A stretch of DNA of 64,000 bases from Brachycybe producta (lineage: Eukaryota > Arthropoda > Diplopoda > Playtdesmida > Andrognathidae): assembly GCA_036925085.1 (NCBI GenBank), contig JAUPFP010000020.1, positions 4,049,495 through 4,113,494 of the forward strand. Reading direction: 5' to 3'. Below, in pieces: positions 1-10,300 of this stretch (its first letter is position 1; each line of letters opens with the position of its first letter). Below the pieces are notes generated by a model that did not search any database, had not been told where the DNA came from, and worked only from the letters and a program-made list of their open reading frames with translations. Position numbers and translations under genes: made by a program.

Positions 1-1025
1 ACTATTACACTCGTGTATCATTTGCGAAGTACCCTATATAAAATGATTGACTAAATGATAAAAAATTTTTCATCATAATCATAATGGTGTCTATTATCAT
101 CATACACCCCCCCCCCTCCTACCTAGGAAAAAAAATTACTTAATAACACAGTGAATCTGCCAAAAAATATTTTATTTGTGGCAATCATTTATTGTTAGGA
201 AATACATGAGACATTTGACGAGAAAAACAGGAAACAATTGTATATATTGTAACAAAATTTGAAAGTGGTAATTAAGGCTGGGTAATACCTCCCTTGTGTG
301 TTGTAACATGAAATATTATTGAACTGATTCGATGCCAATAAGATTCCAAGGCTACAAACATTATCATACGATTGACTTACTGAAAGGAAAAAGTAATAAT
401 AAAAAAAACATTGCAAAATCTGTCTGAAATACCAAGAACAAAAGTTTTTTTTAAAAAAATAGATACTCATAATAAATTCTTTGAAAAGCAATTAATTGAT
501 GGCACGATTTAGGCTCAAATTCAATAATTATTAGCAATTGAACCTTTTAACTTTTGAAACCTCTTAACACAAGGTTTCAAAACATAAACTTTTTGTTTTC
601 TTGAGTTTTTTTTTTAATGGAGGGTAAAACTATGTTATGGAACCCTGCTCAGAGGGTTCAAGTTAAAATTGCAGTTGCCTAGTTTTCTTCTTGAATCTGA
701 GTCTTTATTTTCTTAAGAAGTGTGATGAATTGTTTAAAGATAACGTCCTAGAAAGAAATGTTTAAAAAAAAACTTTTATTTATACATTAAATACTAGAAA
801 CATGAATAGTAAAAAAAAAATTTCAAAAGGTATTTTTCGTATAATATGGAGAATAAAATTAACACAAACAAAAGAGTTCAATTATTTCAACACCCCCCTT
901 CTACTTTAAACTTTGACTTGTCCTACCTAAATTAGACCTTGATATTATTCCTACATGTAGGGATTTTCCTATGCTAGGTTTGATTTTTAGGCGCCATCTG
1001 ATGGGTTTTTTTTTTCACAATTTTG
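1..1025. other. AT-rich intergenic DNA, no gene seen
   Basis: No coding frame here looks like a protein; the frames are short and low in complexity. A run of C lies near 107-116 and there are several A/T homopolymers. I see no inverted-repeat element boundaries before 1026. Confidence 0.6.
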
Positions 1026-1231
1026 ACACGCATTTAGAAATCGGGACGAACACAAGTTGGCTCCGCCCTTTTTATGACGACCGGCAACTTCTAATTGGTT
1101 GGTTATGTAATCTGACGTCACATGCTCCGCTTTTTTCAACGTCGAACCACACTACAAACCAATTAGAAGTTGTCGGTCGTCATAAAAAGGGCGGTGCCAA
1201 CTTGTGTTCGTCTTGATTTCTAAATGCCTGT
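1026..1231. mobile_element. Palindromic MITE, family D, copy 1
   Basis: About 205 bp, folding back on itself. The left arm reads ACACGCATTTAG then AAGTTGGCTCCGCCC; the right arm carries the reverse complement and ends TAAATGCCTGT. The inner arms repeat CAACTTCTAATTGG. Eight other copies lie in the window. Copies 2, 4 and 8 have exact 9-bp target duplications, so the family is a non-autonomous DNA transposon. No ORF inside is credible. Confidence 0.85.
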
Positions 1232-1296
1232 CAACTTTGTCAAGTACGCCAGTGCCCCAACCTCTTAATTTTGCTTGTGAAAGAAGCAATAATCAG

Positions 1297-1586
1297 CAGG
1301 GTTGAGATTTTTATGCAAATATTAAGCAAATGTTTCTTAATCTGTGGCCCATGAGCCTATTGTGAAGTAACAATCCCGGTTAAACCAACCAGCAATTATG
1401 TTTTTTTTTTCAGTTTAAAACATTTAGAGGCTAGAACTCCAGTTGACAACTTATAGTAACCAGACATCTAGCCTCTTACCAGTCTTTTTTATTAGAAAAA
1501 AAACCATAATTGGAGTCGCTCTAATTGGCACTTGGGCCACAAATTGAGAAACATTTGCTTGATATTGCATAAAAATCCGAGCCCTA
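1297..1586. mobile_element. hAT-like MITE, family F, copy 1
   Basis: Inverted repeats of over 50 bp: the left arm (CAGGGTTGAGATTTTTATGC) is matched by the reverse complement of the right arm, which ends CCGAGCCCTA. The flanks are ATAATCAG and ATAATTAG, an 8-bp target duplication with one mismatch, as expected for hAT elements. A second copy lies at 53452-53766. Confidence 0.75.
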
Positions 1587-1654
1587 ATAATTAGAATTCG
1601 ACATTTTCTAAGATATTTAATTCTAAATAATAGACTGTGCCACCCCATTATGGT

Positions 1655-1745
1655 GGCACTGAATAAGCGCCAAACTGAATAATAGCCAACAAAATTAGCT
1701 ATTTTTCAGGTAGGCGTTTGTTCAGTTTTGGCGCTTTTTTCAGTT
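1655..1745. repeat. Short inverted repeat with GCGCCAA motif
   Basis: AAGCGCCAAACTGAA near 1666 is matched by TTCAGTTTTGGCGCTT near 1721, giving a hairpin of about 75 bp. The GCGCCAA/CTGAA words recur in the minisatellite at 2536-3150, so the two may share an origin. Confidence 0.5.
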
Positions 1746-2535
1746 TCCTCATATTGTATGGGAATAATTTGATCTTTTACTTTGAAGGTGAAATATTTTA
1801 AATAGTTTTCTCTTTGTTACAAATGATGTCATTTGCAGCTTTGTAGAATGTCGTTGACGTCATCGAATTTTTATTAAAAAAATGTGATTTTGAATAATTT
1901 CTTTTACGGCAGAGGTTTTTTTTAATTGTTACTAATTAATTTATTATTGATTTTATTTTAGGAACATTGAGAGTAAAACTATCTCATTGCTAGCTGGGAA
2001 AAAAAAACTCAAGATATGACCAAGTAAGTAATTCAAACAAATTTTCTCTTTTATCTTTTGTATACACCCTGTATTTATTGTATATATAAAAATATAATTA
2101 TAACAATAATAATGAGGTGGGCTAGTTAGTGATTAGTGAAAATTAGCTGCAGCAGTATGAAGGTTGTTGGGTTTTTTAAAAAAAATTGTTTTAATTGTTC
2201 TTTGTACAATGAAGATATTTAAAATTATTATAAAAGTGTATTTTGGATGGCTCAAGATCCTCATTAATTTTTCTATTTCTTTTGGTGAGAATTTTCGTGC
2301 GGTTTTTGAGCTTTTTTTTAACCTACGAATTATATGTTTTGTGTGGCTAACAAGTTTTCGGACGTGTGGTTTCATGGTTAAATATATTAATCATAAAGAC
2401 TAGGAAACACACACAGTTGGGTTTTTGTTAAAATTTTATTTCCTGATATAAATTCTAACTGTAAAAACAAGAAAAAAACTGATCATTGTGTTTGAGACTC
2501 ATGCTGAGAACCGCATTGATTCAGTATGCGAAAAA

Positions 2536-3150
2536 GCTATTCAGTTGATGGCGCTGAACAGCGCGTGATTAAACAGCGCCCCATTGAACAGCGCCCCATT
2601 GAACAGCGCCCCATTGAACAGGGCCCAACTGAACAGGGCCCAACTGAACAGCGCCCGACTGAACAGGACCCGATTGAACAGGGCCAGACTGAACAGCGCC
2701 CGACTGAACGCCAGATTGAACAACGCCAGATTAAACAGGACCCGATTGAACAGGGCCGGACTGAACAACGCCAGACTGAACAAAGCCAGACTGAACAGGG
2801 CCAGATTGAACCACGTTTGACTGAACAGTGCCAGATTAAACAGGGCCCGACTGAACAGCGCCAGCATCAACTGTGCCAACGTCAACTGCGCCAACTTAAA
2901 CTGCGCCAAATTAAACATGAACTGCGCCAACGTGAACTGATTCAACAGTTCCAACAGTTCCAACTTCAGCTCATCCAAATTGAACAGTTCCAGATTGATG
3001 GGCGCCAAATTGAGCAGAACCAAAAGGGATGAGCGCCAAATGGAGCAAGTGCCAAATTCTAAATAAGCGCCAAATTATGAACAAGCGCCAAAATGCAACA
3101 AGTGAAAATTTAATAACAAACCGCCAAACTAAATAAATGCCAAACCTCGT
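2536..3150. repeat. 15-bp minisatellite (TTGAACAGCGCCCCA-like unit)
   Basis: Imperfect tandem copies of a 15-bp unit (consensus near ATTGAACAGCGCCCC). After about 2860 the array decays into GCGCCAA-spaced units. Because the period is a multiple of three, long frames stay open on both strands, giving a Q/E/R-rich 5-residue repeat on plus and an L/F-rich one on minus. I regard these frames as by-products of the repeat. There is no sign of a start context or splice structure. Confidence 0.85.
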
Positions 3151-4293
3151 TATTTAACGTTCATTAAAACCACACGAAAGTTATGTAGATGAGGCGCACG
3201 GGCGCCACTGCAACAAAGACACGCGATAAGGCGAAAGACCTTTTTAAATCTCTTTTTAAGACCTCTTTAAAGAGATCTTGATTATAAAATTAATGTAAAC
3301 CTAATCGTATTTTTCAATGTTTTCAACTCTTTTGTATATTGTATTTATGCGAGTTTTTTTTTTGCTTGTGGGCAGTGCCAACTTAACGGGAGGGCTTGTA
3401 TGGCCGGGGCCCAATTAAGACCTCCATTTGAACTGGGGGGCCTCTTTGACAGTTTTATGAAAATAATGAAATTGCATCAATAAATTGAAAACTTATATGA
3501 GATTTATTTAGAAATGTATTGTGAAAGCTCAGTAAAATATGTTGTGGATATTTTATATGTAAGTTGGGGTTGGGGCCCCAATTTGAACATGTGCTAGGGG
3601 CCACAGGTCTTAAAGATGGCCCTGTGTATGTGTGTGATGGTTTCAGTGGCTAGTCGGCCCATCTTGAAAGTGCTTTATATTTATAGCCTTTAATGAAGTT
3701 TAATTTTTGGTCATTTTTGTTGCAAATTTTCATCAAGTTTATGGTTTGTAAGGGAGTTTCTGGGAACATTTGAGCCCCTTTTCCGGATGCCTTTTCAGTG
3801 CGTTTCAGAAATATTTTAATTATTCTTGTATTTTTTGTGTGGGGAGGGGGTTCTAACGCTAGTTGAGCCCCACTTTCCTAAGATCTGTCTGTCCGGGCTT
3901 TGGAAGTGCTTTTCAGGACAATTTGAGTGTTAGCCATTTTTTAATGGCTTTTAATGGTCAAAACATACAAAACATAAAAATTTAAATTCAAAATGTGTAC
4001 TAAAGACTAAAGTCAAAGAGGTCTACTCCACAGTAGGGGGTAATAACGCAGTCATAACGTCTATTAATAAAAGCGCTGTTAGTTTGAGTGTAATTTAAAT
4101 GTGCAAATGGAACAGGAAAGGCAAAATTAAGTTTGTTAGAAACCACATTAAGTAGATAAATTACGTAAAATATTAATAATTTTATGAAGGCATTATTTTA
4201 TTATGATATATTAATAAGTTAATTCAGTTTAAGAAGGATCAACATTAATAGAAACTCGAAAGTGTTTTAGAAACTAGAAGGGTAACTCAATAA
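3151..4293. other. Intergenic, no gene seen
   Basis: Only short broken frames. A segment near 3400-3440 (GGCCGGGGCCC, then GACCTCCATTTGAACTGG) has the look of an old repeat, but I could not define its boundaries. Confidence 0.4.
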
Positions 4294-4827
4294 CTTAAGA
4301 GCCTAGATATAGTGTTTAGTTCAAAATTTCTCTGAATGTAGGCGCTGCGATCGTTTTTTTTTATTGAAAACGGTTTTTTTAACGTTTTTTCTCCAGGTTT
4401 TGAAGTCACATAATAATTAATAGAAAAATAATTTCACGTGCTAAGCTTATTAAAAGGAAACGTCGTGAAGCCAATAGATTAATGCACGTGCTAATTATTT
4501 TGTTATTGTTCTAAGTCGTTTTTAACGAGAGTTTTTTCGAATGTTTGTGGGATGGTTTTTGGTCCAATAGGATTTAACATGGAGTTAAAAAAATGAACGA
4601 TTTTGAACCTTATTTAAAAATAGAAGGACCTTTTCAAAATTTCTATAAAGCGAGCACTTAAAAGAACAATACTTTTTATTGCATTTTAGCGCTTTACTGT
4701 ATTTTAATTGAGCGATTGTGAGACTATTTCTTGCAATTTTAGTGACATCCATATAGTAACACTCATTTGTTTAGGTTGTCGTCTGCTCAAAACAACAAGA
4801 TGGAGGACGTGTATTTAGGCTCTTAAG
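4294..4827. mobile_element. Inverted-repeat element, family E, copy 1
   Basis: Terminal inverted repeats CTTAAGAGCCTAGAT and TTTAGGCTCTTAAG bound 534 bp. The ends and internal blocks (TGTAGGCGCTGCGATCG, GTCGTCTGCTCAAAACAACA) recur in the copy at 31469-32378, and more weakly in the one at 38505-39340. No ORF. Probably a non-autonomous DNA transposon; superfamily not determined. Confidence 0.7.
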
Positions 4828-5741
4828 GTGGCTTTATAAATATTTATTTTGTTTTTGTCCCACTCCACAAAGATGGTGGCGCTTGCAGTGGCTATTATGT
4901 TTTATATGAGGTCTCTTCCCCCACCCGCAGTTTGAGAAAAATTTCTGTTTTCCAAGTAAACGTTTTTCAGCAGAAACATGACGAAAACAGTCTAAAGTGT
5001 TTTAGAAACTAGAATACTTGATGATGGCGCTCAAAGTTTTTTCAACGTTGATATCTTTAAAAATAAACTTTTTACGACAGTTTGAAAAAAAGGTGAAAAT
5101 AGTTTCAAATTACTTTAAAATGTTTATTTTTCAGGAGCAAAAAAAAAAATTTAAAATTAATTAGTTTGTCTAATTTTTTATTGTTTTATGTTATGATTTT
5201 GTTATCTATTGTACTTATTAGAAAAAATATGGTGGCCGTGTATATTTGTTTTGGTTGTTGGTGTTGCTGTTGCCATCCTGTGGCACAGATAGAAACTACA
5301 AAGTTTAAGACACCTTCGTGGCTGCCAATAGATGGCGCTGTTGACATCGATTTTTCAAACAACAAACCACATTTGATTTTATTTATGGATTATTTAATTC
5401 CAGCGCCGTTTTTAGACATTGTGGCACCCAGTGTTAAACGTTTGGTGGCGCCCCTTCCCCTGATTTAGAAAATTAAAAGTACAAAACTGATTTTACAAAT
5501 GAAGTCAGGTAGATTTTTAATTTTCTAATTCACCTAATTTGTGAAATTTAAATTTTCTGTTTTATTTTATAAACCATAAGTGTATTTTGTTTTTAAAAAA
5601 AAATTTAAAAAAAAAAGAAGAGCTAAACAAGTAGTAAAATGTGTAGACCCTTTTTGGCGCCTCTCGAAGTTCGGCGGCCCGTGCAGTTGCACGTCTCGCA
5701 CGCTCTTAAAACGCGGCTCTGTTTAATTAATTCCTTACACT
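4828..5741. other. Intergenic, no gene seen
   Basis: One 100-codon frame at 5166-5468 begins with a hydrophobic, Cys-rich stretch but then loses any recognisable character. I do not call it a gene. The sequence GTGTTTTAGAAACTAGAA near 4998 recurs near 4260 and 52943. Confidence 0.4.
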
Positions 5742-6050
5742 TTATACCTTGTACACACATAAGTTAAATGAATACAAATTAAATGTGTTTAGGTGAATTA
5801 TACGGAATCCAGTTAAGGACATGAACACCAAATAAAAATTGACTTTTAATTATTAATATTTTCAATTTGAAATACTAAATCAATATTTTTGTCAATAGTT
5901 TATAATATTATATTTAAGTATTAACTCAATATTTTCAGATTATTAACTGAATAAATTGAGTTCGACATTATTGTTTGCCCTTTACAGGGCTCCGTAGAGC
6001 ACGTTTATTATTTAAATGCATTTAAATTATCAGGTATGTACCAGGTATTA
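5742..6050. mobile_element. MITE, family C, copy 1
   Basis: About 309 bp with ends of the form TAATACCTAGTACACACCTG and its inverse, an internal palindrome ATTTAAATGCATTTAAAT and a conserved CAGGGCTCCGTAGA core. Six copies lie in the window, in both orientations. Element A begins four bases beyond this copy's right end. Confidence 0.8.
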
Positions 6051-6054
6051 GTGC
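6051..6054. repeat. Target-site duplication GTGC (left) of element A
   Basis: GTGC directly precedes the LTR that starts TGTAAC. The same four bases follow the other LTR at 15538-15541. A 4-bp duplication is usual for many Ty3/gypsy integrases. Confidence 0.85.
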
Positions 6055-6614
6055 TGTAACAATGTCGAGCTTTTGTTACGGGGCTCAGTTGTAGAATCTC
6101 TTAACTCGAGCGGGTACCGCTTGTTGTTAAGAGATCGTTTGTGTTATACAACCTGAGTCCTACTGGTGCTGGGGTCGTTCTCGTAGATATTTCTTGATTT
6201 CGTCACTGTAGCTGAAAAGAATCATTAGACAGGCGAGACGGATGATAGGTTCGTCGATACTTATTTATTCATGACCAACCATTAACACATGAACAACAGA
6301 GAAAGAGTTACTGTGGCGTGCTTTCGCCACTGGACCATTGATGAATTATTTCATGTTTCGATATCAAAGAATGGACCAAGAAACTATCGAAACACGGTCT
6401 TTTATACCCAGGGCCTGTGTACACCTTTTCAGGGGTACACATGCCCCGGGGACCGTGCATCGACGGGTATCCATCCGCCGATACCGGAACCTGAATGAGT
6501 CTTGGAGCTTTGGGGTCTCCAAGAGGAGAAGGAAGGGGCGGAAATCCGTCCCCTACGTCCCCAGAGACCCCCAGGCTAGGGGAGGGACAAAACGGCGAAA
6601 TACAGGGTGTCACA
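6055..6614 (-). repeat. 3' LTR of element A
   Basis: On the minus strand it starts TGTGACACCCTGTA and ends TTACA. A TATAAAAG box lies at 6399-6406 and an AATAAA signal at 6264-6269, about 130 nt downstream. This gives a U3-R-U5 order consistent with minus-strand transcription. The first 14 bases match the start of the element B LTR. Confidence 0.9.
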
Positions 6615-6626
6615 TACCCCCCAACT
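6615..6626 (-). promoter_or_regulatory. Polypurine-tract-like G run of element A
   Basis: On the minus strand GTTGGGGGGTA abuts the 3' LTR start. Element B has GAAGGGGGGTG at the same place, so GGGGGGT(A/G)-TGTGACACC is conserved between the two. The run is short for a polypurine tract and includes a T. Confidence 0.65.
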
Positions 6627-6814
6627 TGGCGTGAAGCACGTCCTCGTGCTTCAGAGTCGGGAGGCATGCCACAGACTGTAGTTCTAGGGGGAGTGGCCCA
6701 GTGGTTCGGCATGCCACGGTATGAAAATACAACCTGCTGGAAGAGGGGTTGACACGATTTGTGTCAACCTCTCCCCAACAAGTCACAACAAAAACAAAGT
6801 AAACAAACACGAAA

Positions 6815-7200
6815 ATCCAACTGGATAATAAAAACACAAAAACCATCCCCAGAACGACGGGGATCTAAAAACGACAAACAAAACCCAATGAGTCCAAAAT
6901 TATAAAACCCATAGCTGCAAAAAAAAAGGAAAAACCCAACGGGGTAACAATGAACAAAACAACAAAGTAAACAGATTAGGACACATTAACAAAAAAAAAG
7001 AACAAAACCCAACAGGGTAAGAACAAACTAATAAATTGTGAATACACCCACCAAATTATCTCCCGGAACAATGGTAAATAATGATAAAAACCCAAGCCCA
7101 ACGGGGCAGAAAGCAAACAAAACCCAACGGGTAACAGAACATGTACCCAACTGGGTAAAAGAACGATATTAAAAAAAAAGGAATATAAACCCAACGGGGT
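6815..7200 (-). repeat. Array of CCC-loop-GGG mini-hairpins in the 3' region of element A
   Basis: At least eight short inverted repeats sit between the ORF stop and the 3' LTR: 6815-6826 (ATCCAACTGGAT), 6846-6863 (ATCCCC/GGGGAT), 6934-6945, 7007-7018, 7096-7107, 7122-7132, 7144-7157 and 7189-7200. The usual form is ACCCAACGGGGT. Arms change together (ACCC/GGGT, GCCC/GGGC, ATCC/GGAT) while the AAC loop stays, which points to selection on structure. In the sense RNA the loop would be mostly NGUU. Confidence 0.7.
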
Positions 7201-7358
7201 AGGAGACATAAAAGAAAATACAAATGATAATACTAAAGGAGTGATTATTACAGGCAAAAGATGACTTCACGAACAGTTTCTCGCGAAAACACAAACACTT
7301 CCCGAGTAGTTCCTCGCGAAAAACAACACACAAACAGGGGCGTCGGGTCGAGCGAATC

Positions 7359-10300
7359 CTAGAGGTGGAGTCCCTCCCAGCAGGCAGTAATCCAACAATC
7401 CACGTGGCCCTGGAGGTCCGAGAAGAAGGCCTGGTAGATCTCTCTGTCGGGTCTGGTGGCACGGGATGGTGGTCGATCGAACAGTGTTGAGATCACGGCA
7501 TCATATAGGATGGCAGCCTGATGGTCGGAGGTAGTGCCTCGTAGGTAGCTTCGGGAGATCCGGAGGGCCCCTTCCGTAGGAGTCCCGAAAATTGTAATGA
7601 AAAACGACTTCATTACGGCTTGGAGGGCGGTGGTCATGATGTCTCCGGCGAACTGGAACACCTCGATGTGCTGGCGTCGTGGCATCACTATAGCGGAAAA
7701 AACGGCAGTGTCCCGGGTCATGCCGACGACGTACCGTTCCTTCCCCGGGAGTTCCAGATGGGGGAAACCTTCCTCCAAGTCGTAATGGCCGATATAAAGC
7801 GTCTGGGTTGGTTTAGTCTGCTGCTGCCACAGTGCCCATCGATTATTCAGGAGCCTCTCTCGTAGAGACTCCGGGCGGAGTGGACGGCAGATCGGTTTTT
7901 TTCTCCTGGCGGTCACCGCGGGAGGAGCGAGTGCAGTCGTGGTCGGGGCGGCAAGTGGATCATCAGAAGAGGTTGTAGGTGCGGTCCCCGTGTCTGCAAC
8001 GGGAAGGTCTTCATTGGGGGATGGAGGCGCGGTCCCCGCACTTCTGAAAGCTTCAGCGTGGCGGGCCCGGAAGAGTGTTGCCCGGGCCATGTCTCGTGCG
8101 CGCTGACGAGGCTTCTTCTTCTGGTTCTTTTCTGAAAGGGGAGGTCTGTCCTCGAGGCGAGGAATCCCCAGCGTCTCACGAGGATCCCACCCTCGCCTAA
8201 CGAAGTCTAGAACAAGGTCTGTCATTTTCTTCTGCTGAGAGAGAAAATACTCTCTCTCAGCGGTAGCAGGTGATGGCAATGGTGTTGCGACGGTGACAGG
8301 AGAAGTCTTCGTAGGTGGAGATGGTGGTGCTGGTTTGGAAATTGGTACCTCCATCAGAGGTCGGATGGTCGAATGATTTCCTCGAGACCCAGCCTTGAAA
8401 TGTTGGCGGAGGTCTTGGGGATGGCGGCGAAATTCCCGGTGGCTCTGGTGGGGGTGGTCTGAGTGTCGTTGGGAAGAGCGGCGTCGCCTCGGAGGTTGGT
8501 CCCTTGCTGACTGAAGGTAGTCCCTAGGGGGTCGTCTTGTAGGAGGCGGCTCGCTTCTCGATGAAGTTGGATCGGTGGTTGGTGGTGAGGTCGACGGAGG
8601 CGGTGTAGGTGGGAGAGGACGGTCAGATGCGGCTACCGCAGCTGGCTGCTCTTCCGAAGCAAGGAGAGCTTCGATCTTTGTGATCTCCTCCTGGGGGAGT
8701 GGGGCCGTGTAGGGCAGCCCCAACTCCGCCAGTCGGAGACACGCCAGCTGCAAGTAACGGAGATCCTTCCTGCCTTGGTCGTGGTCCTTCTCTTGTAAGC
8801 GGTGAATGCGCTCCTCCTCCAGTCGTTGTCGTTCTTTGTCGGCGGCTGTAGGTGGCGCAGTCCCGGAAGATTTCTTCCCCCAGGGCTCAGCTCCTCCTGG
8901 AATCATCTGGCCAGGGGCCAGACTCTTCCAGAAGTCCTTGGGGGGTCCCAGGGGCATCGTGGCAATGTCTATTCGGTCCTCGCGATCTTCGGCCCAATGC
9001 CTCGAGGTGGCGGCAGTGAGAGGAACCAGAAGCGTGGGGACTTCGGGTTTCCCCTCGCGGCCCACATTGGCCGGACGTCGTAGTGATGATTTCAAACGCT
9101 TTTCTCCACGTCGGTGAAAGTTCTCCGGCATAGAGTGGCGTCGACGCTTGTTGGGATCAGTTCCTGTTGATGGTGGTCTACTGGCAGGCTCGCTAGCGGT
9201 CCCCGCCTGAGTCTGCACAGTCGTAAGAGCGGTCTTAGTGGTCTTTGTGGGTGGTGGGGCGGTCCCCGCCTGTCCACCACCCACTTCCATAGGTATGTCG
9301 TTACTAGGAGGCGAGATGGTGGTATTTGATTCACCCCCTTCTTCATCGCTGGAGGGGCCATGATGATGGCGTCCCCTCCACGTGCCTTTAGTATTTTTCG
9401 GCATCTCTATTGTTGGGATTAAAAAAGTTTCATTAGAGGGGGGATAACCACCACCTCTTTCGGAACTTACGGTTTCTGGTGTTTTCGTCGGTGTTAATTT
9501 ATTCTCTCCTTCTGGAGTCCTTTGATGGTGGTCTTCCAATTCTTTGCAACACGTAGACTTTTTGTGTTTTGTGAAGACTTTTAGCGTTGGAATTTTCCCA
9601 TCAAATGAAGAATCGGTCACCGATTCAACTTGACCAAAAATGGAGTTTATGCAAAGTATTCCAAGAGATAAGGGTTGGGTCAGCCCCTTTGGTGGGGTCA
9701 TTGTGAAATTAGATTGATGATTGGGCCCCTCGATGATATAAGGGGTGTCTTGATTGGCCCAATTAATTTTTTTGATTTGATTGACAGGGGGCTTTGTTTT
9801 GATGTCTTTTATGGCCCCGATTTTGTGGTTTAATTCCCATCGGTGATGACGTAGTTTCATTTCTTGCATTAGGGTGTGAAGAGTTAGATGTTTGACTTTC
9901 CCACCAAAGATCTGAACTTGAAACTTTAAGTGGGTCAGTGAGTTCACTTTTTCTTCTTGTTGTGACGTCATGAGAGGGGGATTACGATGTTTTAGATAGT
10001 TTTCTTTTGTGGCCACGTGATTTTTATGTTTGAAAGCGTGGGTAGCGGTTACCGCTACTATTTTGTTGATGTTTATGATTGAGGACGTTGATCTTGATGA
10101 TTCCATGTGCTGGACACGTGGTTTTTCGTCTTCAATCACGTGGATGGTCTTGAGAGTGAGTATTTTTGGTGGAATTCCATCGTTGATTTCACTTTTTATT
10201 TCCGCTTTGTTTTTAGCGGCAGATTCCAACGATGAATTTGTTGTTTTTATTTTGAGTCTTTTCTTTTTGTGGTGGAGTTTTGCATTTTTAGATGGAATGG

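Noticed and set aside
2526-3032. 168-codon plus-strand frame rich in EQRP units
   Set aside because: It is explained by the 15-bp satellite. Overlapping frames on both strands are equally open, and no domain is present.
5166-5468. 100-codon frame with hydrophobic, Cys-rich start
   Set aside because: Low complexity at the start, no domain, no repeat relatives and no supporting context.
6289-6712. Frames in the element A LTR, repeated at 15212-15605
   Set aside because: They lie in the LTR against the direction of transcription or in control sequence, and are open only because the LTR is GC-richer. No similarity to a protein.
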